DNA from: an uncultured Acetatifactor sp.
GTDB taxonomy: Bacteria > Bacillota > Clostridia > Lachnospirales > Lachnospiraceae
Direction of reading: 5' to 3'
Assembly (NCBI GenBank): GCA_947588705.1
Contig: CANPYT010000008.1
Span: 1 to 63,877 of the forward strand
DNA: 63,877 bases
The translations under genes were made by a program, and so were the position numbers. Positions 1 through 7,868 of the stretch are shown here, piece by piece. Within the stretch, counting starts at the first letter, position 1. The number at the start of each line of letters is the position of its first letter. The notes under the pieces are model-generated. The model searched no databases. It was given only the letters and a program-made list of their open reading frames with translations, and was not told the origin of the DNA.

Positions 1-72
<72 letters not shown>

Positions 73-153
73 TTTCCTTTGTACTTTTTCCTGATCGGTA
101 GTGCTGAAAGACTTAAAATTAGCCTTTTAGTGCTATTTTTTTATGCCGATCCA

Positions 154-162
154 TGCTATAAT
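154..162 (+). promoter_or_regulatory. Extended -10 promoter for the L,D-transpeptidase gene
   Basis: TG-C-TATAAT forms an extended -10 element; no good -35 is present 17 bases upstream, which fits an extended -10 promoter. The transcript would have a leader of about 170 bases containing repeat copy A. Confidence 0.5.
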
Positions 163-187
163 AAGCTTGCGTTTCTGATTTGCAAAA

Positions 188-280
188 GGTAACGGCTGAG
201 AGAGCGCCATTTGATGAGCAAAGGAAGTCGCGGAGCGACGAAAAGCGCGGCTTAGGGAATAGCGCGATCCGAGGTGCGCA
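188..280 (+). repeat. Dispersed intergenic repeat, copy A
   Basis: The core GAGCGCCATTTGATGAGCAA, then AAGGAAGTCGCGGAGCGACG and AAAAGCGCG, recurs nearly unchanged in copy D (minus strand, about 63.55-63.63 kb) and in shortened or diverged form in copies B and C. The core contains the hairpin GTCGC-GGA-GCGAC. This copy lies in the leader of the L,D-transpeptidase gene. Confidence 0.75.
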
Positions 281-341
281 GGGGATATAAGTTCAATATA
301 AACTCGTTATGCGCAGAGAACAGCGCAGAAATGGAGAGAAG

Positions 342-2120
342 ATGGAAGAAAATAAAGATAAGAACTCGCTTACGCAGGATGACGGAAAAGAGGTGAGTGC
401 GGTTCCGGCAGAGGATTCTAATAAGGATTCTAATGAAGAGGGATCATTCCTGTCCGATTCATCCCAGCCGGAAAAGGAAGAGAAGGGATCTCAGGGAACC
501 GAAGGGGCTCCGCCTTCTCCGCAAGATATCAGCGAGGCTGTCTCTCAGGAAATAACAGAAAAGCCGAAAAAGAGAAAGAGGGGCAAAGTGATCTTAGTGA
601 CCTTTTTGCTGTTGGCAGTATTAGTCTGTGCGGCATATTTTAGTGTTGGGATCTATTATAGGAGCCATTTCTTGCCGAATACTGTTATAAACGGAATCGA
701 CTGCAGCGGACGGCAGGTGGATCAGGCGGCGGAGCTTCTGGATGCGAGGATCCCAAATTACGCTTTGGAGGTAACCGGCCGGGAACCGTCCACCGGAGCC
801 AGCGGATTCCCGGTGGCTACGATCATGCCGGAAGATATTCAGATGGTGTTTGTGGATACCCAGGGGATCCTGGAAGGGCTATTGGCGGATCAGGAATGGC
901 TGTTATGGGGAAAAGCCCTGGTCATGCAGGGGCATGCCTATGATTTTGAGCAGGGTGTCGCATATGATGAAGAAAAAGTGGAAGCGCTTGTGAAAGACTG
1001 GTACATCTGCCAGAGCGGCAATATGGCCGCGCCTCAGGACGCGTACATCAGCCAGTATTCCGATGAAATTCAAGGATATGAGATAGTGCCGGAGATCAAC
1101 GGTACAGAGTTAGATGTGGAAAAGGTGGTGCAGTGTGTAAAAGACGCTCTTTCCCGGAGCGATCCCAGCCTGGATCTGGAGGAGGCAGGGGTCTATGTTG
1201 AAGCGGAGATAACCCAGGATGACCGCCGTCTGACAGAGCCGGTGGAAACGGCGAACCGTTGGCTCAGCACATTTATTACTTATGACTGGAATGGAAATGA
1301 AGTGACGCTGGACGCCGAGACGATAAAGGACTGGGTAAGCATACAGGAGGGCCAGGCTATTATCGATGAGGGGGCTGTGGCTTCCTTTGTGAAAGAACAG
1401 GCCCGGAAATATGATACATATGGTAAAACAAAAAAGTTTGTGACCACATCGGGAGTAGAGCTGTCTCTTACCAGCGCAAGTTATGGATGGAGAACAGACA
1501 GGGAAGCGGAAGCGGAAGAGCTGCTTCAGTTGATTCAGGAGGGAAGCAAAGTCAGCCGGGAACCGGTTTATACACACAGGGGAATGATCAAAGTCGCGGA
1601 TAGTGTCAATGATATAGGAGATTCCTATGTGGAAGCCGACCTAACCAACCAGCATTTATACCTGTATCAGGAAGGAGAAATTGTTCTGGAGACGGATTTT
1701 GTGTCCGGGAAAATCAGCAACGGAAACGGAACGCCTGCCGGGATTTTTGGGATCACGTACAAGACAACTAATGCGGTGCTGCGGGGACAGAATTATGAGA
1801 CGCCGGTAAATTACTGGATGCCATTTTATGGAAACTATGGTATGCATGATGCCACCTGGCGGGCAGCATTTGGCGGAGATATTTACCTGAACAATGGTTC
1901 TCACGGCTGTATCAACCTTCCGAAATCTATGGCGGAGCAGATTTATGGGTATGTATTTGCCGGGTTCCCTGTAATCTGTTATTACTATGAGCAGCCTGTG
2001 TCGCCAGAGGGGGAAGAGCTGCCGGATCCGGAAACAGCGGCTTTTGCGGAAGGTACGGCAACACCGGATACGGTACCCTCTGCGGAAGGGCAGACAACAC
2101 CGCCCCTGACACAGGAATGA
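342..2120 (+). CDS. Membrane-anchored L,D-transpeptidase with peptidoglycan-binding region and YkuD domain
   Basis: This 592-residue protein should form 3-3 crosslinks in, or attach proteins to, peptidoglycan outside the membrane. A charged, low-complexity cytoplasmic N-terminus of about 80 residues precedes one transmembrane segment (about residues 85-108). A middle region resembles the PG-binding-4 domains usual in clostridial L,D-transpeptidases. The C-terminal YkuD domain carries the catalytic motif SHGCINLP, with Cys at about residue 523, followed by a Pro/Glu/Thr-rich tail. I chose ATG 342 over the in-frame ATG at 309 because GGAGAG precedes it at good spacing. L,D-transpeptidases are insensitive to most beta-lactams other than carbapenems; activity here is inferred from the motif. 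Confidence 0.88.
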   Translation: MEENKDKNSLTQDDGKEVSAVPAEDSNKDSNEEGSFLSDSSQPEKEEKGSQGTEGAPPSPQDISEAVSQEITEKPKKRKRGKVILVTFLLLAVLVCAAYFSVGIYYRSHFLPNTVINGIDCSGRQVDQAAELLDARIPNYALEVTGREPSTGASGFPVATIMPEDIQMVFVDTQGILEGLLADQEWLLWGKALVMQGHAYDFEQGVAYDEEKVEALVKDWYICQSGNMAAPQDAYISQYSDEIQGYEIVPEINGTELDVEKVVQCVKDALSRSDPSLDLEEAGVYVEAEITQDDRRLTEPVETANRWLSTFITYDWNGNEVTLDAETIKDWVSIQEGQAIIDEGAVASFVKEQARKYDTYGKTKKFVTTSGVELSLTSASYGWRTDREAEAEELLQLIQEGSKVSREPVYTHRGMIKVADSVNDIGDSYVEADLTNQHLYLYQEGEIVLETDFVSGKISNGNGTPAGIFGITYKTTNAVLRGQNYETPVNYWMPFYGNYGMHDATWRAAFGGDIYLNNGSHGCINLPKSMAEQIYGYVFAGFPVICYYYEQPVSPEGEELPDPETAAFAEGTATPDTVPSAEGQTTPPLTQE

Positions 2121-2127
2121 GCTGTCT

Positions 2128-2375
2128 GGAAACGCAAGGCAGAATGCAGATCCGATTTGGGAATGCGAGGCAGAATGCAGATCCGATTTGGAAATGCGAG
2201 GCAGAATGCAGATCAGATTTGGAAACGCGAGGCAGAATGCGGACCAGGTTTGGAAATGCGAGGCAGAATGCAGATCAGATTTGGAAACGCGAGGCAGAAT
2301 GCAGATCCGATTTGGGAATGCGAGGCAGAATGCGGACCAGATTTGGGAATGCGAGGTAGTATGAAGATCAGATTA
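2128..2375 (+). repeat. 31-bp minisatellite, eight units
   Basis: Eight head-to-tail 31-bp units start at 2128, 2159, 2190, 2221, 2252, 2283, 2314 and 2345. A typical unit is GGAAATGCGAGGCAGAATGC followed by AGATCAGATTT. Units differ at a few positions (AAC/AAT/GAT, CAGATCC/CAGATCA/CGGACCA). The last unit is diverged and runs into the ATG of the next gene at 2375. The array fills the whole gap between two genes. Because 31 is not a multiple of three, all frames can stay open, so the short reading frames here are unlikely to be genes. Confidence 0.95.
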
Positions 2376-2932
2376 TGAAGAACAGACATGGTATGCGTAC
2401 TCCCAGGCAGTCCAAGCGCTGGCAAAAAAAGCTGGATGATTACAGAAATAATTACAGGAAGATTCAACGTGCGGCGCCGGACATTCTGAAGTCAGATAAT
2501 TTTTACAGGACAAAACAGCATATCCAGCATGGGAACGTCACGGTCAATGACCATGTGAGAGATGTGGCAATGTATAGCCTTGCGCTTAGCGAAAAGCTGC
2601 ATATTTCCTGTAACCGGGAAGAATTGATCCGGGGGGCGCTGCTTCACGATTACTTCCTTTACGACTGGCATACGCCGGATAAGGTGAAACCCCATCGGCT
2701 TCATGGTTTTTTCCACCCCGGCAGAGCATTGAAAAATGCGTCCAGGGAATATAAACTTACCGATAGGGAAAAGGACATTATCAGAAAACACATGTGGCCG
2801 CTCACTCCGATACCGCCCAAATACCGCGAGGCATGGATCGTCACCACCGCGGACAAATGGTGCTCCCTTATGGAGACCCTGCGTCTGCACAGAGGCCATG
2901 GCGCGGTTTTAGAGCAGCTGAGGGAGGACTGA
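2375..2932 (+). CDS. HD-domain protein, predicted phosphohydrolase
   Basis: This 185-residue protein carries an HD metal-binding pattern: a His near residue 50 (NDHVRD), LLHDYFLYDWH near residue 90, and downstream His/Asp positions (KHMWPLTP, TTADKWCS). HD proteins hydrolyse phosphate esters or nucleotides; the substrate cannot be read from the sequence. Its start codon abuts the 31-bp repeat array, whose last unit supplies GAGGTAGT as a weak ribosome binding site. Its stop is one base before the next gene's TTG start, so the two are probably translationally coupled. Confidence 0.8.
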   Translation: MKNRHGMRTPRQSKRWQKKLDDYRNNYRKIQRAAPDILKSDNFYRTKQHIQHGNVTVNDHVRDVAMYSLALSEKLHISCNREELIRGALLHDYFLYDWHTPDKVKPHRLHGFFHPGRALKNASREYKLTDREKDIIRKHMWPLTPIPPKYREAWIVTTADKWCSLMETLRLHRGHGAVLEQLRED

Positions 2933-2933
2933 G

Positions 2934-4379
2934 TTGGAACGCCTGCTGGATAAACTGATAGAAAACAGAGAGAGCGGCATTTACCCATATCACATGCCGG
3001 GGCATAAGCGCCGGCCCTGCGGCGGCCTGGGGCATGAGATTTTTGGGATCGACATAACAGAAATCGACGGATTTGACAATCTTCATCAGCCGCAAGGGAT
3101 CCTGGCGCGTCTTCAGGAGAGGGCTGCCCGGCTTTACGGGGCGGAGGAAAGTTATTACCTGGTAAACGGCAGCACTGCAGGAATCCTGAGTGCGATAAGC
3201 GCTGCACTCCCTCGGGGAGGGCATCTGCTGATGGCACGAAATTGTCATAAATCAGCGTATCACGGAGCTTATCTGCGGGGGTTGGAGCTGACCGGTTTAT
3301 TTCCGCCTGTCCTTGAAGGGTATTCCTGTTTTGACGCGATAACGCCCGGACAGGTGTGGAACGCGCTGGATGCAGATCCTGGGATCCAGGCCGTGCTTTT
3401 GGTATCGCCAACTTATGAGGGCAGGATTTCCGACATTAGAGGAATCGCGGAAATCGTACATGAAAAGGGGATCCCTCTCATTGTCGATGAGGCGCACGGC
3501 GCTCATTTGGGGCTCGCGGGGGAGAAGCCGGAAAACAGCTGCCAGGCTGGGGCGGATCTGGTGATCCATAGTGTCCACAAGACGCTGCCGGCTTTGACGC
3601 AGACGGCGCTGCTGCATGTAAACGGTTCCCGGATCGATCGGGAACGGCTGCGGCGTTTCCTGCGGATCTACCAGACAAGCAGCCCGTCATATCCGCTGAT
3701 GGCCAGCATTGATAACGCGCTTTGCTTCATGGAAGAACAAGGGAAAGGAGCGTTTCGGCGTTTTGAGGAAGGCTATGGGAAAATGCTGAAAGAACTGGAG
3801 AGCTGCCGCCGGCTTTGCTTTTTGCCTTGGGAGAAGGGCGTCCAGGATGTTGGAAAGCTGGTGATCTCGGTTGGGGATACCGGTCTGACAGGGCGGGAAC
3901 TGTATGATATCCTGCTGCGGGATTATAGATTGCAGCTGGAGATGGCAGGGGATAACTATGTTTTGGCGATGTTTACGATAAATGACGGGCCGGAAGCTTA
4001 TGAGCGGATGAGCCGGGCGCTCTTAGAAATCGACCGGGCGCAGCCACAGGGGAAAAGGCCACAGTCGGCTGATAGGGCAGGATGGTTTTCGGAGGGCCTG
4101 GCGGCTCCCGGGATCTCTTTGGCGGAAGCATGGGACATGGAGACAGAGGAGGCGGAGCTTTCCTGCTGCGTAGGGCGTATCGGGGGAGAATTTGTGAATC
4201 TGTATCCTCCGGGAGTGCCAGTCCTTGTGCCGGGAGAGAGAATGACGTCGGCTTTGTGTGAAAAGATTCAGGGATGGATGGATCAAGGGCTTACCGTACA
4301 GGGTGTGGAACGAAGGGGAGACCGGATCGTAGGTAAGGTCTTAAAAAATGTGCAAGGGTACGGTGCCGACAGAGGGTGA
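2934..4379 (+). CDS. Orn/Lys/Arg decarboxylase-type PLP enzyme (YaaO-like)
   Basis: This 481-residue fold-type-I PLP enzyme matches the Orn/Lys/Arg decarboxylase major domain, with MPGHKR near the N-terminus, DEAHGAH, and the Schiff-base lysine in SVHKT (about residue 216). The family decarboxylates basic amino acids for polyamine synthesis; members in this neighbourhood (Bacillus YaaO) are of uncertain substrate. It starts at TTG, chosen because AGGGAGG lies directly upstream and no suitable ATG exists. The following guanylate-kinase-like gene comes next, as tmk follows yaaO in Bacillus. Confidence 0.85.
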   Translation: MERLLDKLIENRESGIYPYHMPGHKRRPCGGLGHEIFGIDITEIDGFDNLHQPQGILARLQERAARLYGAEESYYLVNGSTAGILSAISAALPRGGHLLMARNCHKSAYHGAYLRGLELTGLFPPVLEGYSCFDAITPGQVWNALDADPGIQAVLLVSPTYEGRISDIRGIAEIVHEKGIPLIVDEAHGAHLGLAGEKPENSCQAGADLVIHSVHKTLPALTQTALLHVNGSRIDRERLRRFLRIYQTSSPSYPLMASIDNALCFMEEQGKGAFRRFEEGYGKMLKELESCRRLCFLPWEKGVQDVGKLVISVGDTGLTGRELYDILLRDYRLQLEMAGDNYVLAMFTINDGPEAYERMSRALLEIDRAQPQGKRPQSADRAGWFSEGLAAPGISLAEAWDMETEEAELSCCVGRIGGEFVNLYPPGVPVLVPGERMTSALCEKIQGWMDQGLTVQGVERRGDRIVGKVLKNVQGYGADRG

Positions 4380-4408
4380 GTGCCGAAAGCGGTGGAATGA
4401 GAGGAGAC

Positions 4409-5008
4409 ATGGGGAAGATCGTATATCTTATGGGAAAGAGCTCCACGGGAAAAGATACCATATTTAAGCGGCTTTTGGAGGATCAGGCGCTGGAACTGGT
4501 TCGTGTCGTTCCATATACGACCAGACCCATCCGGCAGGGAGAGAGGAACGGCCAGGAGTATTATTTTACGGATGAGGCGGGGTATCTGGGGTTAAAAAGG
4601 CAGGGTAAGATCATCGAAGAGAGGGAGTATCATACCTTTCATGGCCTGTGGCGGTATTTTACCGTGGATGACGGACAGGTGCGGCAGGAGGAAAAGAATT
4701 ATCTGATGATCGGTACGCTGGAATCCTTTCTCAAATTAAAGGATTATTTTGGAGCAGACAGAATGCTTCCGGTTATGATAGAATTAGATGACGGGGCGAG
4801 ACTGCAGCGGGCGCTGAACCGGGAGAGGGCGCAGGCGTTTCCGCGCTATGAGGAAATGTGCCGCAGATTTCTGGCGGACAGCGTGGATTTTGCGGAGGAG
4901 AAGATCCGGGAGGCCGGGATAGAGGCCCGGTTTGAGAACAACGATCTGGAAAGCTGTCTGAGGGATATCCGGAAATATATAGTGGAAAAGGCCGTATGTG
5001 CAGGATAG
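4409..5008 (+). CDS. Guanylate kinase-like protein
   Basis: This 199-residue protein has a P-loop MGKSSTGKDT and the guanylate-kinase signature VPYTTRPIR..E..G..YYF. Guanylate kinase phosphorylates GMP to GDP. The P-loop differs from the common GPSGAGK(G/S)T form, so it may be a divergent paralogue rather than the essential enzyme. I chose ATG 4409, preceded by GAGAGGA, although GTG 4376 and ATG 4397 are also in frame; GTG 4376 would overlap the upstream stop. It occupies the place of thymidylate kinase (tmk) in the Bacillus yaaO-tmk-yaaQ-yaaR-holB order. Confidence 0.82.
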   Translation: MGKIVYLMGKSSTGKDTIFKRLLEDQALELVRVVPYTTRPIRQGERNGQEYYFTDEAGYLGLKRQGKIIEEREYHTFHGLWRYFTVDDGQVRQEEKNYLMIGTLESFLKLKDYFGADRMLPVMIELDDGARLQRALNRERAQAFPRYEEMCRRFLADSVDFAEEKIREAGIEARFENNDLESCLRDIRKYIVEKAVCAG

Positions 5009-5064
5009 GAAAAAGCTTCCGGATTTTGGGATAATGTGTGCTTTCGCATACAGGAGGTATTGCT

Positions 5065-5505
5065 ATGGAGATCAAAGTTGGGCAGGTAAGCCAGCCGGTG
5101 CCGGTGGAACAGGCTCAGGCCAGTCAGCCTACGGACGGCAGTTTCAAGTTTATGCTTGCCAGCAACATCGAAGAGGCGGAATTACAGAGCAGGCTCCAGA
5201 CTCTGATGGAGGAGATCACCATGCAGGGGGAGAAGCTTTATAAGCGCCGGGATGTAAAAGACATGAAGCACTACCGGGGGCTGATAAAGGACTTCCTGAA
5301 TGAAGTGGTGACTCATTCCCACTCTTTTTCCAGGGAAAACTTCCTGGATAGAAAAGGGCGGCATCGGGTATATGGTATTATTCGTCTGGTGGATGAAAAC
5401 CTGGATCAGCTGGCGCAGGAACTGATGAAGGATGAGAAGGACAATATCGCGATTCTGAATGTGATCGGGGAGATACAGGGGCTGCTTTTGGATATCTTTA
5501 CCTGA
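5065..5505 (+). CDS. yaaR: YaaR family protein (DUF327)
   Basis: This 146-residue, largely helical protein matches DUF327/YaaR, whose role is unknown. Supporting features are its size, the pattern [33 protein letters not shown] and its place directly before holB. ATG 5065 is chosen for the upstream AGGAGG at about 5051. The N-terminal 30 residues are Gln/Pro/Val-rich and probably disordered. Confidence 0.85.
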   Translation: MEIKVGQVSQPVPVEQAQASQPTDGSFKFMLASNIEEAELQSRLQTLMEEITMQGEKLYKRRDVKDMKHYRGLIKDFLNEVVTHSHSFSRENFLDRKGRHRVYGIIRLVDENLDQLAQELMKDEKDNIAILNVIGEIQGLLLDIFT

Positions 5506-5555
5506 CAAGGAATTTTCGGGCAGAGGGCAGGCAGCGGAAAGGTACAAGGGAAGAT

Positions 5556-6548
5556 ATGGCACAGTTTAAGGAGATTATTGGGCAGGAGCAGATCAAGGAG
5601 CATTTGCAAAATGCGCTTGCGTCGGGCAAGGTATCCCACGCATACATAATCAACGGGGAGAAATCCTCCGGCAAGGAGTTTATTGCCAGAATATTTGCCA
5701 TGGCGCTACAATGTGAAAAGAGGGATGTAGAGCCTTGCCAGGAATGCCATTCCTGCCGCCAAGCCCTTTCTTTCAATCATCCCGATATCATCAGGGTAGT
5801 CCATGAGAAGCCAAACTCCATCAGTGTGGACGATATTCGGGCACAGGTAAACAATGATGTAGGGATCAAGCCGTATAGCAGCCCCTACAAGGTATATGTC
5901 ATCAACGAGGCGGAAAAGATGACGCCCCAGGCCCAGAACGCCATCCTGAAAACGCTGGAGGAGCCGCCGGCTTATGCGGTGATCCTTCTGCTGACTTCCA
6001 ACGTCAACTCCCTTCTGCCGACTATCTTAAGCCGCTGTGTGGTGCTGAATATGAGGCCGGTGGCGGACGAGCTGATAAAAAAATACCTGATGGAACAGCT
6101 TCAGGTACCGGATTACAAGGCGGAGGTCTGTGTGGCGTTTGCCCGGGGAAATGTGGGCAAGGCAAAGGCGCTGGCTTCCAGCGAAGAGTTTGAGAACGTA
6201 AAAGCGGAAGCGCTCTCGCTGTTGAAATACATACAGGACATGGAGCTGAGCGAGGTTATTGCGGCAATCAAAAAAATTACGGAGTATAAGCTGGAAATTA
6301 ATGATTATCTGGACATTTTTGCCATATGGTACCGGGATGCGCTGCTGTTCAAGGCAACCCATGACATGAACCACCTGGTGTTTCGGGAAGAGATCCAGGC
6401 ACTGCGGCGTACCGCTCAGCACAGCAGCTATGAGGGCATCGAGAATATCTTAAAGGCGCTGGAGACGGCAAAGCGCAGGCTGGATGCCAATGTGAACTTT
6501 GAGCTGACCATGGAACTCCTGATGCTGACGATACAGGAGAACAGCTAA
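5556..6548 (+). CDS. holB: DNA polymerase III delta' subunit
   Basis: This 330-residue AAA+ protein is a clamp-loader subunit. It carries a modified P-loop region (GEKSSGKEF), a zinc-binding Cys cluster (C..C..CHSC near residues 50-67), EAEKMTPQAQNAILKTLEEPP and the SRC motif near residue 155. It works with DnaX, encoded in this same window at 56.5 kb, to load the sliding clamp. It follows yaaR as in Bacillus. In Bacillus the next gene is yaaT; here two van-like genes intervene. A terminator-like hairpin follows the stop, suggesting that the operon breaks here. Confidence 0.92.
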   Translation: MAQFKEIIGQEQIKEHLQNALASGKVSHAYIINGEKSSGKEFIARIFAMALQCEKRDVEPCQECHSCRQALSFNHPDIIRVVHEKPNSISVDDIRAQVNNDVGIKPYSSPYKVYVINEAEKMTPQAQNAILKTLEEPPAYAVILLLTSNVNSLLPTILSRCVVLNMRPVADELIKKYLMEQLQVPDYKAEVCVAFARGNVGKAKALASSEEFENVKAEALSLLKYIQDMELSEVIAAIKKITEYKLEINDYLDIFAIWYRDALLFKATHDMNHLVFREEIQALRRTAQHSSYEGIENILKALETAKRRLDANVNFELTMELLMLTIQENS

Positions 6549-6551
6549 TGT

Positions 6552-6568
6552 AACAGTTCGTAACTGTT
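6552..6568 (+). other. Perfect 7-bp inverted repeat downstream of holB
   Basis: AACAGTT-CGT-AACTGTT is a perfect hairpin just after the holB stop. The same GTAACAGTTCAGCC-like sequence begins repeat copies C and D and appears in the terminator near 37.88 kb, so this may be a relic of that repeat family. Confidence 0.6.
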
Positions 6569-6573
6569 CAGCC

Positions 6574-6601
6574 GGGAAAATGATTTCCCAGTGGTTTTTT
6601 T
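6574..6601 (+). terminator. Probable intrinsic terminator after holB
   Basis: GGGAAA-ATGA-TTTCCC is followed by AGTGG and a run of seven T. The spacer between stem and T-run is longer than usual, so efficiency is uncertain. Confidence 0.5.
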
Positions 6602-6622
6602 CGGTGATATGTGATACAATGC

Positions 6623-6659
6623 AAAATAGCAGTTCCCTCAAGCGAGCGGCTGCTATTTT
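6623..6659 (+). promoter_or_regulatory. Leader hairpin upstream of the VanG-like ligase gene
   Basis: AAAATAGCAG (6623-6632) pairs perfectly over 10 bp with CTGCTATTTT (6650-6659). A -10-like TACAAT lies just upstream at 6615-6620. The hairpin sits about 90 bases before the ligase start and ends in a T-rich stretch, so it could act as a terminator or attenuator. Confidence 0.5.
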
Positions 6660-6750
6660 CGCGTTTTGCGGCAGAAAGAAAACGGGCCGGGAATCTGTGG
6701 AGGATCATGCAGGGAAACGGCCGGGCTTTGGGGCCAGGAAAGGACAGAAT

Positions 6751-7818
6751 ATGGAAAGATTGAAAATAGCGGTGTTTTTTGGCGGATATTCCTCGGAGTA
6801 CAGTGTGTCTCTGGAATCGGCGTACTCGGTCATCTGTAATCTAAACCCCGCAAAATATGAACCTGTGCCCGTGGGGATCACGGAACAGGGAAAATGGTAT
6901 TATTACGGCGGAGAGCTGAATAAGATTAAGGAGGATTCCTGGCAGCAGGATAAAGCGTGTGTTCCCGCCGCGCTTTCCCCGGACAGGGGAGCGGGTAAGC
7001 TTCTCTTATTCCAGGGAGACCGGGTGGATTCGCTGAAGATCGACGGGGCATTTCCGGTCATGCATGGCAGAAACGGCGAGGACGGTACCATTCAGGGCCT
7101 GATCCAGCTTGCGGGGATCCCGCTGGTCGGCTGTAATGTGCTGGCTTCTTCGCTGTGTATGGATAAAGATCGGGCACATAAGCTCGCGGAGCTTGCGGGG
7201 ATCCGGGTGCCAAAGGCGATCACTTTCGGAGAGGTGTATGATCTTCATGAGGTGGTGGAATTTGCCGACCTTACGGGATACCCCCTGTTTGTAAAACCGG
7301 TGAAAGCTGGGTCTTCCTACGGCATTACCCGTGTGCCGGACCGGGCTAACCTGATGGAGGCGATCCGTTATGCGTTCCGATATGATGACGAAGTGATCGT
7401 GGAAGAGGCGATTCCCGGATTTGAAGTGGGCTGCGCTGTGCTGGGAAATGACGATCTGATAACCGGGGAAGTGGATGAGATCGAGCTGGCTGGCGGTTTC
7501 TTTGACTTTACGGAGAAGTATACCCTGAAGACTTCCGCCATCCATGTGCCGGCCCGGGTAGACAAAGAGACTTCTGACAGGTTAAAGCAGACGGCAAAGA
7601 CTCTGTACCGCGCCATGGGCTGTTCCGGGTTTGCCAGGGTGGATATGTTTTTGACGCCGGACCGGCAGATCGTATTTAATGAGATCAATACGATCCCGGG
7701 ATTTACGGAGCACAGCCGCTATCCGGGTATGATGAAAGCGGCGGGATATTCTTTTTCGGAGGTTCTGGACAGAGTGGTGGAGCTGGCAGTGGGCGGAAAG
7801 CGGAAACAGGGGATTTAG
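6751..7818 (+). CDS. D-alanine--D-serine (VanG-type) or D-alanine--D-alanine ligase
   Basis: This 355-residue ATP-grasp enzyme joins D-Ala to a second D-amino or hydroxy acid for peptidoglycan precursors. Motifs: FFGGYSSEYSVS at the N-terminus, MHGRNGEDGTIQG, KPVKAGSSYGI, FVEEAIPGFEVGC-type strand, GGFFDFTEKYTLKTS, and NEINTIPGFT at the C-terminus. The GGFFDFTEKY loop and overall similarity are, from memory, closest to VanG/VanC-type D-Ala-D-Ser ligases rather than VanA. It is followed at once by a VanT-like membrane racemase, which supports D-Ser use. ATG 6751 is chosen for AAAGGA upstream; the reading frame also extends upstream without support. No vanXY, vanR or vanS gene is in the window. 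Confidence 0.82.
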   Translation: MERLKIAVFFGGYSSEYSVSLESAYSVICNLNPAKYEPVPVGITEQGKWYYYGGELNKIKEDSWQQDKACVPAALSPDRGAGKLLLFQGDRVDSLKIDGAFPVMHGRNGEDGTIQGLIQLAGIPLVGCNVLASSLCMDKDRAHKLAELAGIRVPKAITFGEVYDLHEVVEFADLTGYPLFVKPVKAGSSYGITRVPDRANLMEAIRYAFRYDDEVIVEEAIPGFEVGCAVLGNDDLITGEVDEIELAGGFFDFTEKYTLKTSAIHVPARVDKETSDRLKQTAKTLYRAMGCSGFARVDMFLTPDRQIVFNEINTIPGFTEHSRYPGMMKAAGYSFSEVLDRVVELAVGGKRKQGI

Positions 7819-7868
7819 GATCTTCCTTTTGAATGATTTGTGCCGCTGGAGACAGTATGGAGGATAGG

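Noticed and set aside
2128..2375. CRISPR-like array
   Set aside because: Units are directly adjacent with no unique spacers, and no cas gene is nearby.
2117..2378. Short repetitive proteins read from the 31-bp array in two frames
   Set aside because: The array length is not a multiple of three, so all frames stay open by chance; no ribosome binding site precedes them and the protein is just the repeat translated.
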